Source: a virus
Reading direction: 5' to 3' (one strand)
IMG/VR virus record: IMGVR_UViG_3300030110_001052
Span: 1 to 25,305 of that record
DNA length: 25,305 nt
Shown here: in pieces, positions 7,042-17,000 of the stretch
How positions within the stretch are numbered: position 1 is the stretch's first letter
Layout: each line of letters begins with the position of its first letter
Translations under genes and position numbers: made by a program
The notes under the pieces: model-generated
Seen by the model: only the letters and a program-made list of their open reading frames with translations
What the model was told of the DNA's origin: nothing
Databases searched by the model: none

Positions 7042-7265
7042 AATGGGAAAATACATATGTAGTTTTTGATGTAACAAAAGGACCAAAAGTAATTATAGAG
7101 ACTTTAGACACTTATGGCGATGAAGGATGGGAATGTTGTTCTATGCTAAGTATAGCAGGTGCAAACATCGTTGCTTTCTTAAAAAGAAAGATTGGCGGCC
7201 ATGAAGAAGAAGTTGACGAAGATGCTAAGAAAATCTCTAAACTTTGGGCTAATGGTAGTGCGTGA
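7038..7265 (+). CDS. DUF4177-like small protein, 75 aa
   Basis: The gene overlaps the helicase stop (ATGA) after GGTGAGAAG. The pattern WENTYVVFD... LDTYGDEGWECCSML... IVAFLKRK matches the DUF4177-type small beta-alpha-beta proteins, in which a helix ending in GxEGWE is followed by a strand ending in FLKR. The function of that family is unknown. The C-terminal 20 residues are acidic and helical (GHEEEVDEDAKKISKLW). Being translated between the helicase and exonuclease suggests a replication accessory role, but this is context only. Confidence 0.6.
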   Translation: MKWENTYVVFDVTKGPKVIIETLDTYGDEGWECCSMLSIAGANIVAFLKRKIGGHEEEVDEDAKKISKLWANGSA

Positions 7266-7270
7266 TTATA

Positions 7271-7864
7271 ATGTCGGTTTTGGCATTAGATATTGAAACC
7301 AAGAATATGTCTCATGACATAGGTGGTTTCGGTAATACTCACATGTTTCAAGTATCAACCGTTGCTACTTGGGATGGTAATAATGGTACTGTTTATGTCG
7401 ATGAACCTTTAGATACATTTGCTAAATCAGGTCATGTAGTTAAATCATTAGGTGAACTAAAATATGATTTAGATAATCATTTACAAAAAGGCGGAGTATT
7501 GTTAGGACATAACATAGCCGCATTTGATTTACCTATATTAAGAGACTCTATGGATATTTATTGCATACATAAATATCTAGGAGATGAAAAATATATTGAT
7601 ACAAGTAAATATATTTTAAAGGAACACGGTGAAAGGATTCAACTAAAGAATCTAGTAAAGTGTTCCTTAGATGATGCTAAACTAATGGAAAGCGCAGATG
7701 CACCTAAATTATGGAAAATGGGCCAATACGATGAAGTCGTTGAATATTGTATGAAAGATACTCAACTAGTATATGACCTTTGGAAGTATGGACAGGATAA
7801 AGGTATTGTTAAAGCGTTCTCTATTGACAAAGAAGAGTTTATAGAATTAGGAGTGGAATGGTAA
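7271..7864 (+). CDS. DEDDy 3'-5' exonuclease (PolB-proofreading type), stand-alone, 197 aa
   Basis: The three exonuclease motifs are intact: Exo I ALDIET (Asp7, Glu9), Exo II GHNIAAFDLPIL (Asn81, Asp86) and Exo III EYCMKDTQLVYDL (Tyr159, Asp163). This is the DEDDy layout of PolB proofreading domains and of the related stand-alone family (COG3298/PF13482/PF10108). There is no polymerase domain. Because the same operon has a PolB fragment that lacks its exonuclease domain, it may proofread in trans for the split polymerase, or act as a separate nuclease. The start was set at ATG 7271; an upstream in-frame GTG at 7262 is part of a GTGATT binding site that includes the stop of the preceding gene. 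Confidence 0.88.
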   Translation: MSVLALDIETKNMSHDIGGFGNTHMFQVSTVATWDGNNGTVYVDEPLDTFAKSGHVVKSLGELKYDLDNHLQKGGVLLGHNIAAFDLPILRDSMDIYCIHKYLGDEKYIDTSKYILKEHGERIQLKNLVKCSLDDAKLMESADAPKLWKMGQYDEVVEYCMKDTQLVYDLWKYGQDKGIVKAFSIDKEEFIELGVEW

Positions 7865-8019
7865 TGAGTACAGCAGAATGGTTCGGTCTTTTGATTTTTC
7901 TAATAGTAGTAACTCTGTTATTCTTTGCGGCTTTTGGTGGTAACAATATAACCGACCAAAGCGTTGAAGATTACATGAGAAGGCTTATTGGAGAATCCGA
8001 AGGTGACGGGAAACAATGA
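7864..8019 (+). CDS. Single-pass membrane micro-protein, 51 aa
   Basis: The ATG overlaps the last base of the exonuclease stop (TAATG). Residues about 7-24 (FGLLIFLIVVTLLFFAAF) form a strong transmembrane helix, followed by a short polar/acidic tail (QSVEDYMRRLIGESEGDGK) predicted to be cytoplasmic by the positive-inside pattern only weakly. It ends by ATGA overlap with the next gene. No family is recognised; a membrane-anchoring or lysis-related role is possible but unsupported. Confidence 0.65.
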   Translation: MSTAEWFGLLIFLIVVTLLFFAAFGGNNITDQSVEDYMRRLIGESEGDGKQ

Positions 8020-8159
8020 GTTTAAAACAGAATTGCAAGTATTGTAATAAAGATACTTTAGCGAAGCGTTTATTGGGATTTTATGTAGGTTCCAATGAAA
8101 GACTCAAGTTATGGGAATGCCGTGAATGCGGCGGTATTTGGTCTAATAAAACACAATAG
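8016..8159 (+). CDS. Zinc-ribbon micro-protein, 47 aa, last gene of the rightward operon
   Basis: The protein has CKYC (residues 7-10) and CREC followed by GGIW (35-42), a zinc ribbon close to those of small archaeal/viral TFIIS- or transcription-factor-like ribbons (the C-x2-C-G-G-hydrophobic-W ending is typical of nucleic-acid-binding ribbons). The final G of its TAG stop is the first base of the terminator stem, so transcription ends directly after it. Function unknown. Confidence 0.75.
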   Translation: MSLKQNCKYCNKDTLAKRLLGFYVGSNERLKLWECRECGGIWSNKTQ

Positions 8160-8200
8160 GGGGAAGTAGTCTTTACGGGCTACTTCTCCCATTTTTTTTT
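8159..8200 (+). terminator. Hairpin plus T-tract terminator between convergent operons
   Basis: The stem pairs 8159-8171 with 8178-8190 (13 pairs, two G-T wobbles, GGGGGAAGTAG against CTACTTCTCCC) around a 6-base loop TTTACG, followed by nine T at 8192-8200. Two further T5 runs lie at 8203-8207 and 8217-8221. It ends the rightward operon; on the other strand the sequence after the hairpin is only moderately T-rich, so leftward termination is possible but weaker. Confidence 0.85.
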
Positions 8201-8241
8201 GGTTTTTCAAATGGTCTTTTTAAGAACGCAAATTGGACTAT

Positions 8242-8697
8242 TCACGGTGTTGCAACTGCTATAAACGCACAGGTTCTTGTTACTGTAATATCTCCACCTG
8301 CACCGTCTTGAACCCTACAACTAATTTCGTATGATACATCATGAGGCGGGTCAGAAGCATTTGCTGGTATTGTACCGTTAATAGCCAATGTATTGTATCG
8401 TGCGGCATTTGTTGTTCCAGTCGAATTAACACTATAAACATTAAATGTATCTGAACCCCCTACTTCGCTATTAGTCCAAGCATAAGTATAACTTCCACTA
8501 CCGCCCGTAGCCACCACTGATAAATCCCATATTGGGACTCCGCCAGTACCCGAAATAAAAGCAACTGTTGAACCTGTTTGGGCGACAGCATAATTTATAT
8601 TTTCATCTAAAGGCGCAGAACCGTCAGTAACAAATGAAACTGCAAGGGACGCACCACTAGCATTTTGAACAACGCCGTATTGCCAATGTAAGCCCAT
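8242..8697 (-). CDS. Ig/PKD-like small virion surface protein, 151 aa
   Basis: The protein is rich in Gly, Ser, Thr, Ala and Val, with beta-strand alternation throughout. A segment VVATGGSGSYTYAWTNSE resembles the PKD/Ig-like strand pattern (G-x-Y-x-Y-x-W), and a further strand region ends in ISCRVQDGAGGDITVTR. Such domains decorate tails, fibers or capsids and bind carbohydrates. The start ATG follows GGGTGATTAA, which includes the stop of the fiber gene. It is the last gene of the structural operon, next to the fiber, so a fiber tip or fiber-attached adhesin is plausible. The exact family is not identified. Confidence 0.6.
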   Translation of the reverse strand: MGLHWQYGVVQNASGASLAVSFVTDGSAPLDENINYAVAQTGSTVAFISGTGGVPIWDLSVVATGGSGSYTYAWTNSEVGGSDTFNVYSVNSTGTTNAARYNTLAINGTIPANASDPPHDVSYEISCRVQDGAGGDITVTRTCAFIAVATP

Positions 8698-8701
8698 TTA
8701 A

Positions 8702-10660
8702 TCACCCAATTCTTATCCAAGTGTTATTACCGCTACAAACAAATGTAGCCGCCTTATAGGATTCTATATCATCTAAAGCGGAAGCCGCACCACCATTAAT
8801 CGTAGCCGAATTAGAAACGGCTATTTGTGCGCTAATGTCCGAACCTGTTTCATTAAATACAGTAAATTGAACACCTGCACTTGTGTCATTATTAACAGAA
8901 GGTAAAGTTAAATTAGAGTTAGCGTGTTTAAATATAACTAATGTTCCTGAATCTCCGATAGTAGGAGCATAAGTAGCCGCCGCTACAATAGCGGTTGTTG
9001 CTCTTGAATTAAATCCAGCATGACAAGTTGCATTAGCCGTAGTATCAGGTGGCCCTATACTTGCTAGAGTAGTGGAAACAACATCATCATTTTCATCTAT
9101 TAAAGATACTCCAAGTTTAAGATTACCTCCTTTATCTCCGGTTCCGTGGTCTTCAGTTGCAAGAGAAGCAATAAAAGCAGAAGATTCTAAAACGGATGAA
9201 GGGACATTTCCATCTGTGGAATCAAAACCAATACCCCCTAATAAATCTCCATCAGCAGTTGAAGTATCTTCTCTAACAATCATTATTCCATTATCACCAT
9301 CTGCCGCAGTATGAGAAACTTGTAGTCTATTAGCAGGTGCATTTGTCCCTATGCCTATTGCATCAGCAGAAGAGTCAGCATAAAATAAATAGTCTGCCGC
9401 ACCATCAATTCTTACATCTATATCTTCATTATCCGCATTAAACATAGTTTGAGTAGGTGTAAGTTTTAGATTATAGACTAAAGAACCCCCTTTCATGGTT
9501 CTAATAAACAGTTGAGAATCTTCCGAAGCATGGGTTTCATCAACTATTTCAGCCATTATTCTTACATATTCCTGTTCAGTATTATTGTGGTCTGCACCTA
9601 AGAAACTAATTAATCCTAAATCATCACCATCAGCAGTACCATTATCAGAAGGGTCACGCAATAATTCTAACTTTGGCCCATTACCTGTACCAGTAACTTG
9701 AGAAGTAATTCTTACTTTTTGTGCAGACCCACTTATCGTCATTACCGGTTGGTCGGCAGTACCGTCATCATTTACTCTAAAAATAATATCTTTATTTGAA
9801 ACTGTATTTGTTATGTAAATATCATCAGAAGATTCTGTAATAGTTAATTCACCCGCAGTACCTACTTTTAACGATTTAATATCAGTAACTCCTGAACCAT
9901 CAACTGCAAACTTAGCCGCATCAGAATTATTTCTAACTTCAAAAGCAGTAGCGGTAGTATCGCTACCTAATCTCGCTACAATTTTTTTATCTGCGTCTGT
10001 ATTATCAATAATAAAATCTCCACCAGCAGTACCGACTTCAACAGTTGTTCCGCCAGAAGCGGCACTTATTTTAGACATTTCAGTATATCCCGAACTATCA
10101 TATCCAATGCTTAAATCATTACTAACTTTACTTGTAGTTAAGAATTGCACTAATCTATCAGAAGTTGCGGCTGAATCATCGGCTGAACCTGCTGTAATTT
10201 TAATAACAGCAATAGGTATATCTCCTTCAACAAAGTCAGGAACCCTGTTAGTTACAGCATTACTTCCTCGTAATACCATTGTATCATTAGAACCTCCGCC
10301 ATCTTTTGCTACCAGTAATAAATATACATCTTCAGTTGCATGAGGGGTAATATCAACTGCACCTGTTCCTGAGTTATAATTAGTTGCCATGTCCGTTGCG
10401 CTTAGAGCAGTAACAGTTTTTAATTTACCATCTCTAAATACTTTACCTGTTAATACTGCAATAGTAGTTAATGAACCTCCATCTGCAAATGTAATATCAA
10501 AACAAGTAGCACTACTTTTAATAGCATAATTGCCTCTAATACCTTGACTTAATGATTTAATTAATCCTGTATGCGGATAATCAATATCGTCAGTTATTTG
10601 CGTTGTAGTTGTTGCGCCTGTTGTTGTACTATACCAATGCGGGTTTTCTATTTGTACCAT
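8702..10660 (-). CDS. Long tail fiber / receptor-binding-like protein, 652 aa
   Basis: The sequence is typical of marine phage fibers: long low-charge stretches of Asp, Gly, Ser, Thr and Ala with repeating beta units such as FEVRNNSDAAKFAVDGSG and FRVNDDGTADQPVMTISG, RIDGAADYLFYADSSADAIGIG, and a C-terminal compact domain ending in NNTWIRIG that resembles the trimer-forming ends of many marine fibers (TLPSVNNDTSAGVQFTVFN segment). The N-terminal ~100 residues probably attach it to the baseplate. It likely binds the host surface. Position downstream of the hub gene agrees. There is no intramolecular chaperone dyad or peptidase motif that I can point to. Confidence 0.75.
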   Translation of the reverse strand: MVQIENPHWYSTTTGATTTTQITDDIDYPHTGLIKSLSQGIRGNYAIKSSATCFDITFADGGSLTTIAVLTGKVFRDGKLKTVTALSATDMATNYNSGTGAVDITPHATEDVYLLLVAKDGGGSNDTMVLRGSNAVTNRVPDFVEGDIPIAVIKITAGSADDSAATSDRLVQFLTTSKVSNDLSIGYDSSGYTEMSKISAASGGTTVEVGTAGGDFIIDNTDADKKIVARLGSDTTATAFEVRNNSDAAKFAVDGSGVTDIKSLKVGTAGELTITESSDDIYITNTVSNKDIIFRVNDDGTADQPVMTISGSAQKVRITSQVTGTGNGPKLELLRDPSDNGTADGDDLGLISFLGADHNNTEQEYVRIMAEIVDETHASEDSQLFIRTMKGGSLVYNLKLTPTQTMFNADNEDIDVRIDGAADYLFYADSSADAIGIGTNAPANRLQVSHTAADGDNGIMIVREDTSTADGDLLGGIGFDSTDGNVPSSVLESSAFIASLATEDHGTGDKGGNLKLGVSLIDENDDVVSTTLASIGPPDTTANATCHAGFNSRATTAIVAAATYAPTIGDSGTLVIFKHANSNLTLPSVNNDTSAGVQFTVFNETGSDISAQIAVSNSATINGGAASALDDIESYKAATFVCSGNNTWIRIG

Positions 10661-10661
10661 T

Positions 10662-11015
10662 TCATTCCACCTCTAATAAGAAAAATATTTCTAAATCACT
10701 TGTATTTGCTATTGGCCCTATTGCGTCAAAATTTAATCTTGCTAACATATTACCGTTTGAATCAAAAAATGCCGCTTCTCTAATACTTTTGCCCGTTAAA
10801 TTAGTATTAGAACCTGCTATTCTTAGACTGTATTCCACTGTATTTTCACCAGACTTGATTGCTGATTTAGTATAAGATGAATCAGACGCTCCAATATCGA
10901 CATCTAAATCTGTTGCGGCGGGACTAGTTGAATTACCACCTTGTCCGACCCTTGCGTTAGTTAGTAATGTAACTAATTGGTCTGCCATGAGCGATTTGAA
11001 TTTGTCTGTTATCAA
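10662..11015 (-). CDS. Small tail/baseplate protein with TTG start, 117 aa
   Basis: A TTG at 11015 is chosen as the start because GGAGGAAGAG lies six bases upstream; the first internal ATG (10988) has no binding site. The TTG overlaps the TGA of the 2294-residue gene (TTGA). The protein has a helical N terminus (FKSLMADQLVTLLTNARVG) and a beta-rich C-terminal half: SIREAAFFDSNGNMLARLNF then LEIFFLLEVE. The pattern of an E-x2-F-F/L strand, a hairpin with DSNGN and a final EI strand recurs in phage tail-fiber adaptor or baseplate proteins. Located between hub and fiber, it may be the fiber adaptor. Family not confirmed. Confidence 0.6.
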   Translation of the reverse strand: MITDKFKSLMADQLVTLLTNARVGQGGNSTSPAATDLDVDIGASDSSYTKSAIKSGENTVEYSLRIAGSNTNLTGKSIREAAFFDSNGNMLARLNFDAIGPIANTSDLEIFFLLEVE

Positions 11016-14000
11016 TACTCTTCCTCCAATAATGTAGTGTAAGTAACACCACTACCTTCCTCATGTCCTAATGGCCTAGTGCTAGTATTTAGGGGTGTCC
11101 CAAATCCTAAAGGCGCACCACCACTACTTCCCCTTTCTCTAATAACAAAACGAATAGGTTTAATTTTTATGTCTTCTGACATAATATATCCTACCTTACT
11201 TTCGTCAAATCTTTTATCTCTAATTGCTGTTCTTAAATTTTTTGCCTCAATAGCCAATTCTGAGAACCTATCTTCTAAAACCTTACTATATCTTCCTAAT
11301 TGTAGTTTCATGTTGCCTGTTAATAAATGCTCATTCTGTAAAACCTTATATGTATTTCTTCGGACATTTTCTCTTGGTATTTCTAATTCCACTATGTCAC
11401 CTGCTTTTACTTGGGATAAGTTTTTGTGTCCTACTTCTATTTCTATTCGTTCATTTAAAGATGTATGTAGTGCTAATTCTTGTTCGGCTCTTTCATTAAC
11501 TTCTTCCTGAGTAGTTAATTTATTATCATACACTTCTAAAGTCTTCTTACCATCTTCTTTTATGCTGGTAAAATCACTTCTAACTGCTTTATGACTTGAC
11601 CCATATACTGCAATTTCATTTTTTAGATTGAATAAATCTTCTTCTCTTTCGTAATTATATAATTCAACATCAGAAGAATCACTAATAAACACGCCCGTAT
11701 CGAAGAAAACATCGCTCTTTGATTTTATTTGGAAAGTGTCATTATCATGGAAAAGAGTTTTTTCTTTCTTGCTTAATAAAAAGTTTATTGCTGAAAATAA
11801 ATCAATACCCTGATAGTTAGGTGCTATAAATAAAGGGTATTCGGGAGAAGTATTTTCAAACTCAATACCTTCTTCTTCCAACAATTCATTAACTAAATCT
11901 TCCGCTTCATTACAAATAGTAACGGTACTTCCTATCATACCTCTTTCCATGTCTAACTCTATATCTTCTGATAAAGTTAAATTAAATACTTCAGAAACAG
12001 AAACAATACCTAATTGTTCTTTCATATCTGAGAATTTAATAACATGTCCTATGTCAACGCCGCTATCAATATATTCCAAAGAAGCCTTGAATGGGTTTTC
12101 TCCATCTGAAACGCACACATTATATGCTATATCGCTATCTAATATACTCTCAAAGTTATTTCCTTCTCTTAAAACTACATAATCCGAAGAACCCTGAACA
12201 TCTAAATCAGCAACTAAATACATAGATAAAGCCGCCTCATTATCTCCTGTGTTATATACATTTTGAATTTGTTTTTTTGATTTTTTATCTGCTACTATAT
12301 ATGAATTGATAGATGTATAACAAGAATCTTCCCCTGACATCTTAGTGTATTTAGAAGATAAAGTATTCAATGATATTTCTTTAGGAGAATAATTATACAT
12401 GCAGACATGATTAGGTTGCATAATTCTATAAAATCCATTAGGGAGTGCCTTATCAGTAGTTATGATATGTCTTAAATTAGTATTAGTAGTGTCTATTTCG
12501 TGAGATAATACATAAGCAATTGTAGTAGGCGACATTTCATCTAAAGATATAGGAGTCACTACATTATGACTATATGTTGTGACTGAATTACTTTCATTTA
12601 GATATTTACCTGCTTCAGAAACTAAATAACAACCTGTTAAATCATTCATCAATCTTAGGCTTCTCCTGTTTATTCTTGCGGCAGTAGTGTCTGAAACAAA
12701 GGAAACTAAATCATCGGCATCGGAATCATCGTAATGATTAACAGTTTTATTTGCATCAATATCAATAAAGTAATGAAACACACTTCTATTCCCTGCTGAT
12801 GTATCGGTAACTCCTGTTTCATCAAAAAATAATCTTGGTTTAAATGTTAACATAACACCGTCTGTATCTTTGTCATATGTTCTTATTGCATTACTATCTC
12901 CTTTGGAGTTATCGAATCTATTAAATTCTCTAAATGTTCTAAGCCCAATTATTCCCATATCGGTAGTATCTGTTGGAGTATCGTCTATTTGTTGACCACT
13001 TGCGGCTGTTATTACTTGACCAACCATTCCTTTATCTGCTCTTGATTTTCCATTCTCAACGCTAAATCTATCTAAAAACAATGGTAACATTCCATTGTAT
13101 AATGCGTCTTTATCATCAACCGTACTACTATCAGTAAAAGTATTCATACCGTCTAATTCATTCATTATTTTAGAAGGATGCTTTTGCATCGTAGTGCTGG
13201 TCCCGCTACCCATGTCGCTTTCTTGAGAAGCACCGCCCTGAGTAACATTTGCCATATTTAATTCAAATGATATTGGTAAAAAGATATTAGAAGCCCTACT
13301 ACTATGAACGCTATCATCTAAATGTACGCCATAAAAATCATCAAAATCACTATTATTTTTACCATATTCTGCCGCTTCATTTGTAACAATACTTTTTAAC
13401 ATGTGTATAGGTTGTTGCCATTCATTAAATGTATCTTCCTTTCCATGCCCATAAACTGATTGTCCCGAAGAAGTTACTTCATTACTATCTGAAATTAAAG
13501 CAGTTACTTTATACAAATGACCCGTCGAATAGGCATTACCGTTTGTTTTATTAGCCGCCGCATTAAATGTAATTACCGTATTACCTGCTCCACCAACACT
13601 TGCAACTTGACCTATCAATCTGCCATTTTCATCAACTACTAAATCATTGTTTGATAATACGGAACTAACATCAGCATCAGCAGTTAATGTTGAACCTGAA
13701 TAATCGGCTACTTCTGGCTTGTCATTCGTACTGCTTTGCCACTTGCCCGAACCGCCTGTTAGTAAAGTCCAATTATAACCACTGTAAGTAAATATAGGCA
13801 GAACCCTATCTTTGCTTGGTGCGTTTTCAGGGTCTATTTGATTAAAGGACCAATCAATCACTACTTCTGTTAATCTCATAAGAGAAAATCTTTTCAGGGA
13901 TGATAATGTTTTGCTGGAAGATACAATATTAGAAGTAACATAATTATCATCAGTTAAATTAACGCTACTTGTATATCCCATCATAGATTCTTTAGGGTCA

Positions 14001-17000
14001 GAATTGGTAGTGGGTGATGGCTTTTCTAAACCAAAGAAAGCATAATCCGTGATGTCTCTATTTATTACAGGTGACGAAGCACTAACGGCCATTAAACTAT
14101 CATATCGTTTTGACGAATAGACATCTTTATCGCAATTAGAAAACAAAAACATTCTTGCTACCTTTGGGTCTATTTGATAAAGGACTTCCTTTGATAAGAA
14201 AGGATTTGGTGGGATTTGAGTAAATGGTGTTGTTCCAAATACAACTTCATCAGCCCCACTATTGCTTTCATGAATACTAGTATCAAAAAACCTTGAACCA
14301 TTAACCGGTAGTAAGCCTCTTGATTCAGGTAATATATGACCATGACCATAATCGGTTCTATCGGTTTTACCTACTCCTGTTATTCTATTAAGATAACTAC
14401 TACTGCCTATTATAGTATATCCGAAATTGACCCTATACGCCGAAGCATAATATGGAATTTTACTAAGAATTTCTGTATAGTACCTGCTTGTGATATAATC
14501 GTTTGTAAACTGAACCCCGTTAGAATTACCTACTCGGTTATAATTACCCTTTTCTAAATTATAAATCCTATATATTGGTGCGCCATATTTCTGTATATAT
14601 GTATTACATTCCATATTACTGTTTTGGGCGGCTGAATTAGTGATGTTTCCACTAGCGTCTTTGTAATAAAGAGGATAATTCATTAATGTAGGTCTATAAT
14701 CCACACCACCTTCATAGCGAATATATGGATTTAATAAACCAATAAACTTACCTCCATGTAAATGTCCACCATTGAGCATATTTAATTCATGAGTTAGTTT
14801 AGTAGTTTCTCCAAAGTTTCCTGTTGCAGATATTGTTTGAATAGTTTGTCCATCAATATCAGCAGTGAGTGGAGTATCTATGTAAATGGTTACTGTACTA
14901 TCAGCAATAACTTGATTCGCCATTATCATTCTTCCTATAAATACTCCATTGGCATATAATGGTTCACCGTGGTATTTTCTAGCACTTGCCGTAGTGGATA
15001 ACGCATTATAACTAGCACTTGCGGCAGTAGTGACAAAACTCATATCACCGATAGTGCTTGCACCGACTACTCCTAAAGTAGTAGCATTAAATGTAGTGTC
15101 TTTAACATTTGCATAATTAATATCAACTCTTCCTAAAGTTAAAGGTATGTACGGGGCTAATTCCACAACTGTTCTATTATCCGTTCTTGTTTGAGATAAT
15201 ACGGTGAAATCTAATAAAGTATTAACCGTATCAAATGTTTGATAAGTTTTATCTGTGGCAGTTGTAGTACCTGTGGCATTATCATCTAATCTGGCTTGAA
15301 ACTTACCATCGGATAAAATAGATAAACAATCGCTTAAATAAAATCCTTTAGCCTTTGGATTAGTGCTACAACTAGTCCCTATTAAAGAACCTGTCTCCGT
15401 TCCTCCTAAATTTTGACTTGTGCCTCCTGTAAAAAATAGTCCTTTAGAAGATGCTCCCGATAAAGTGGAAACAGAATCCACTGCTCTGTTAGAAGAAAGT
15501 GCTTTATTAAAAACATAATAATTTGAATGACTTCGCAAAAGAATATGTGCGCCCGTACCCTCATTAGATTCTGCTAAAGAGTTTTCTTCCAAAACTACTC
15601 TTGTGGTGGAATTACTGCCATCGGGGTCGCCATCTCCATCCAAGCCACCCAAAACATCAACTCTTCCAATATAAGAAACAGTGTCACTATTTCCACCGCC
15701 TAATAAGTAAATATCATCACCTTCCGCCAAACTATGTGTTCCAGAACAAACTACTAATTTACTATTAAACGAACAAGTAGCCGCTACACCACTACCTGCA
15801 TAAAATAACCTTTCATAAGGACTATTAGTTGAATAAATAATGTCTTCTGAATGTAATGTATTTTTATTTACAATTGGGCCTAATAGTTTTCTAACTTCGG
15901 ACCTACCTGCGATTGTAAATATAGTTTGTCCGTCTTTCTTTGTCTTGTGTATTTTTTCAATAGCACCCGAAAACTTTTCCACTTCTATGTAAAAAGAGCC
16001 ATCCATGTAATCTAACGCAGTATCGGAACCACTATGACTTGTACCTGCAAAACTTAAAGTTAATAGTTGTTTATTAGCATCTGAATTAGTAACACTGGCT
16101 TCTAAGAAACCAAAATCGCTGGATATTAATTTAACATATAAATTATTGTGTCTATTTTCTATTATATCAAATGTAGTTAAAAGGGTTTTATCTGTATTAT
16201 TCCAAGCCCTTCTGTAAATAACAGCACCTTCTGATAAAGTATATCCACTACTACCAAATAGCCCTGTCCCTTCTATTCGACTTACTGCTCTAAAGGTAAT
16301 ATCTTGTTCTTTTCCTGTGGTTCCTGAATTATTAATAGCGTCTATTGTTTCGATAATTAAAATTGGCGCACTAGCACCTGTTCCTATTTTAACTTCATCT
16401 CCTACATTAAACATGGTATCTAAATCATATTCGGTAGTAAATCTATATTCATTAGAACCTAAAGAAGATTTTATCGTTGCTTTTAATGCAAACCAATCAT
16501 TAAAGATTCCTTTATGTAGTCTATGCCTAACTCTAATTTTATCTAATCTTTTTAATTTAGAATCTAACAGTCTTTTATTATCCACCATTTTACATTCTAA
16601 AAACGAACCTCTGCTTTCCGAAGAATCTAATACATTTAAATCGAATACATTGTATGCTTTATTTGCTCTTGTAGGTGAAAAGTCATAATGAACATATCTA
16701 ATTGGTCCTGTAAATACTTGTGCTGATTGACCCGCACCACTTAATGCCGCAGTGGAAGAAATATCTAAATCACTATCTCTTCTAGCATTAGGAAAACAAT
16801 CATTATAATCCGTAAATACTGAAGGAACAGTTGTAGGGTGAGTATTGGTTCCATTCCATTCATTAACTAGTGCTAATGGTAAATTAGTTCCCCCTTCTTT
16901 GTAGGCTGGATAATCCATATTTTTAAGATTGTCAACTATTTTTATATTGTGAGTATATTTACTATAATCTTTTATTACTGCTTTATTATCACTTACAGTA

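Noticed and set aside
8160-8241. Small RNA or origin in the convergent gap
   Set aside because: The 82-bp gap is explained by the terminator and T tracts; no iterons or separate promoter are evident.
11079-11510. Plus-strand open frame inside the 2294-residue gene
   Set aside because: It is antisense to the hub-like region, with no ribosome binding site and no protein family features.
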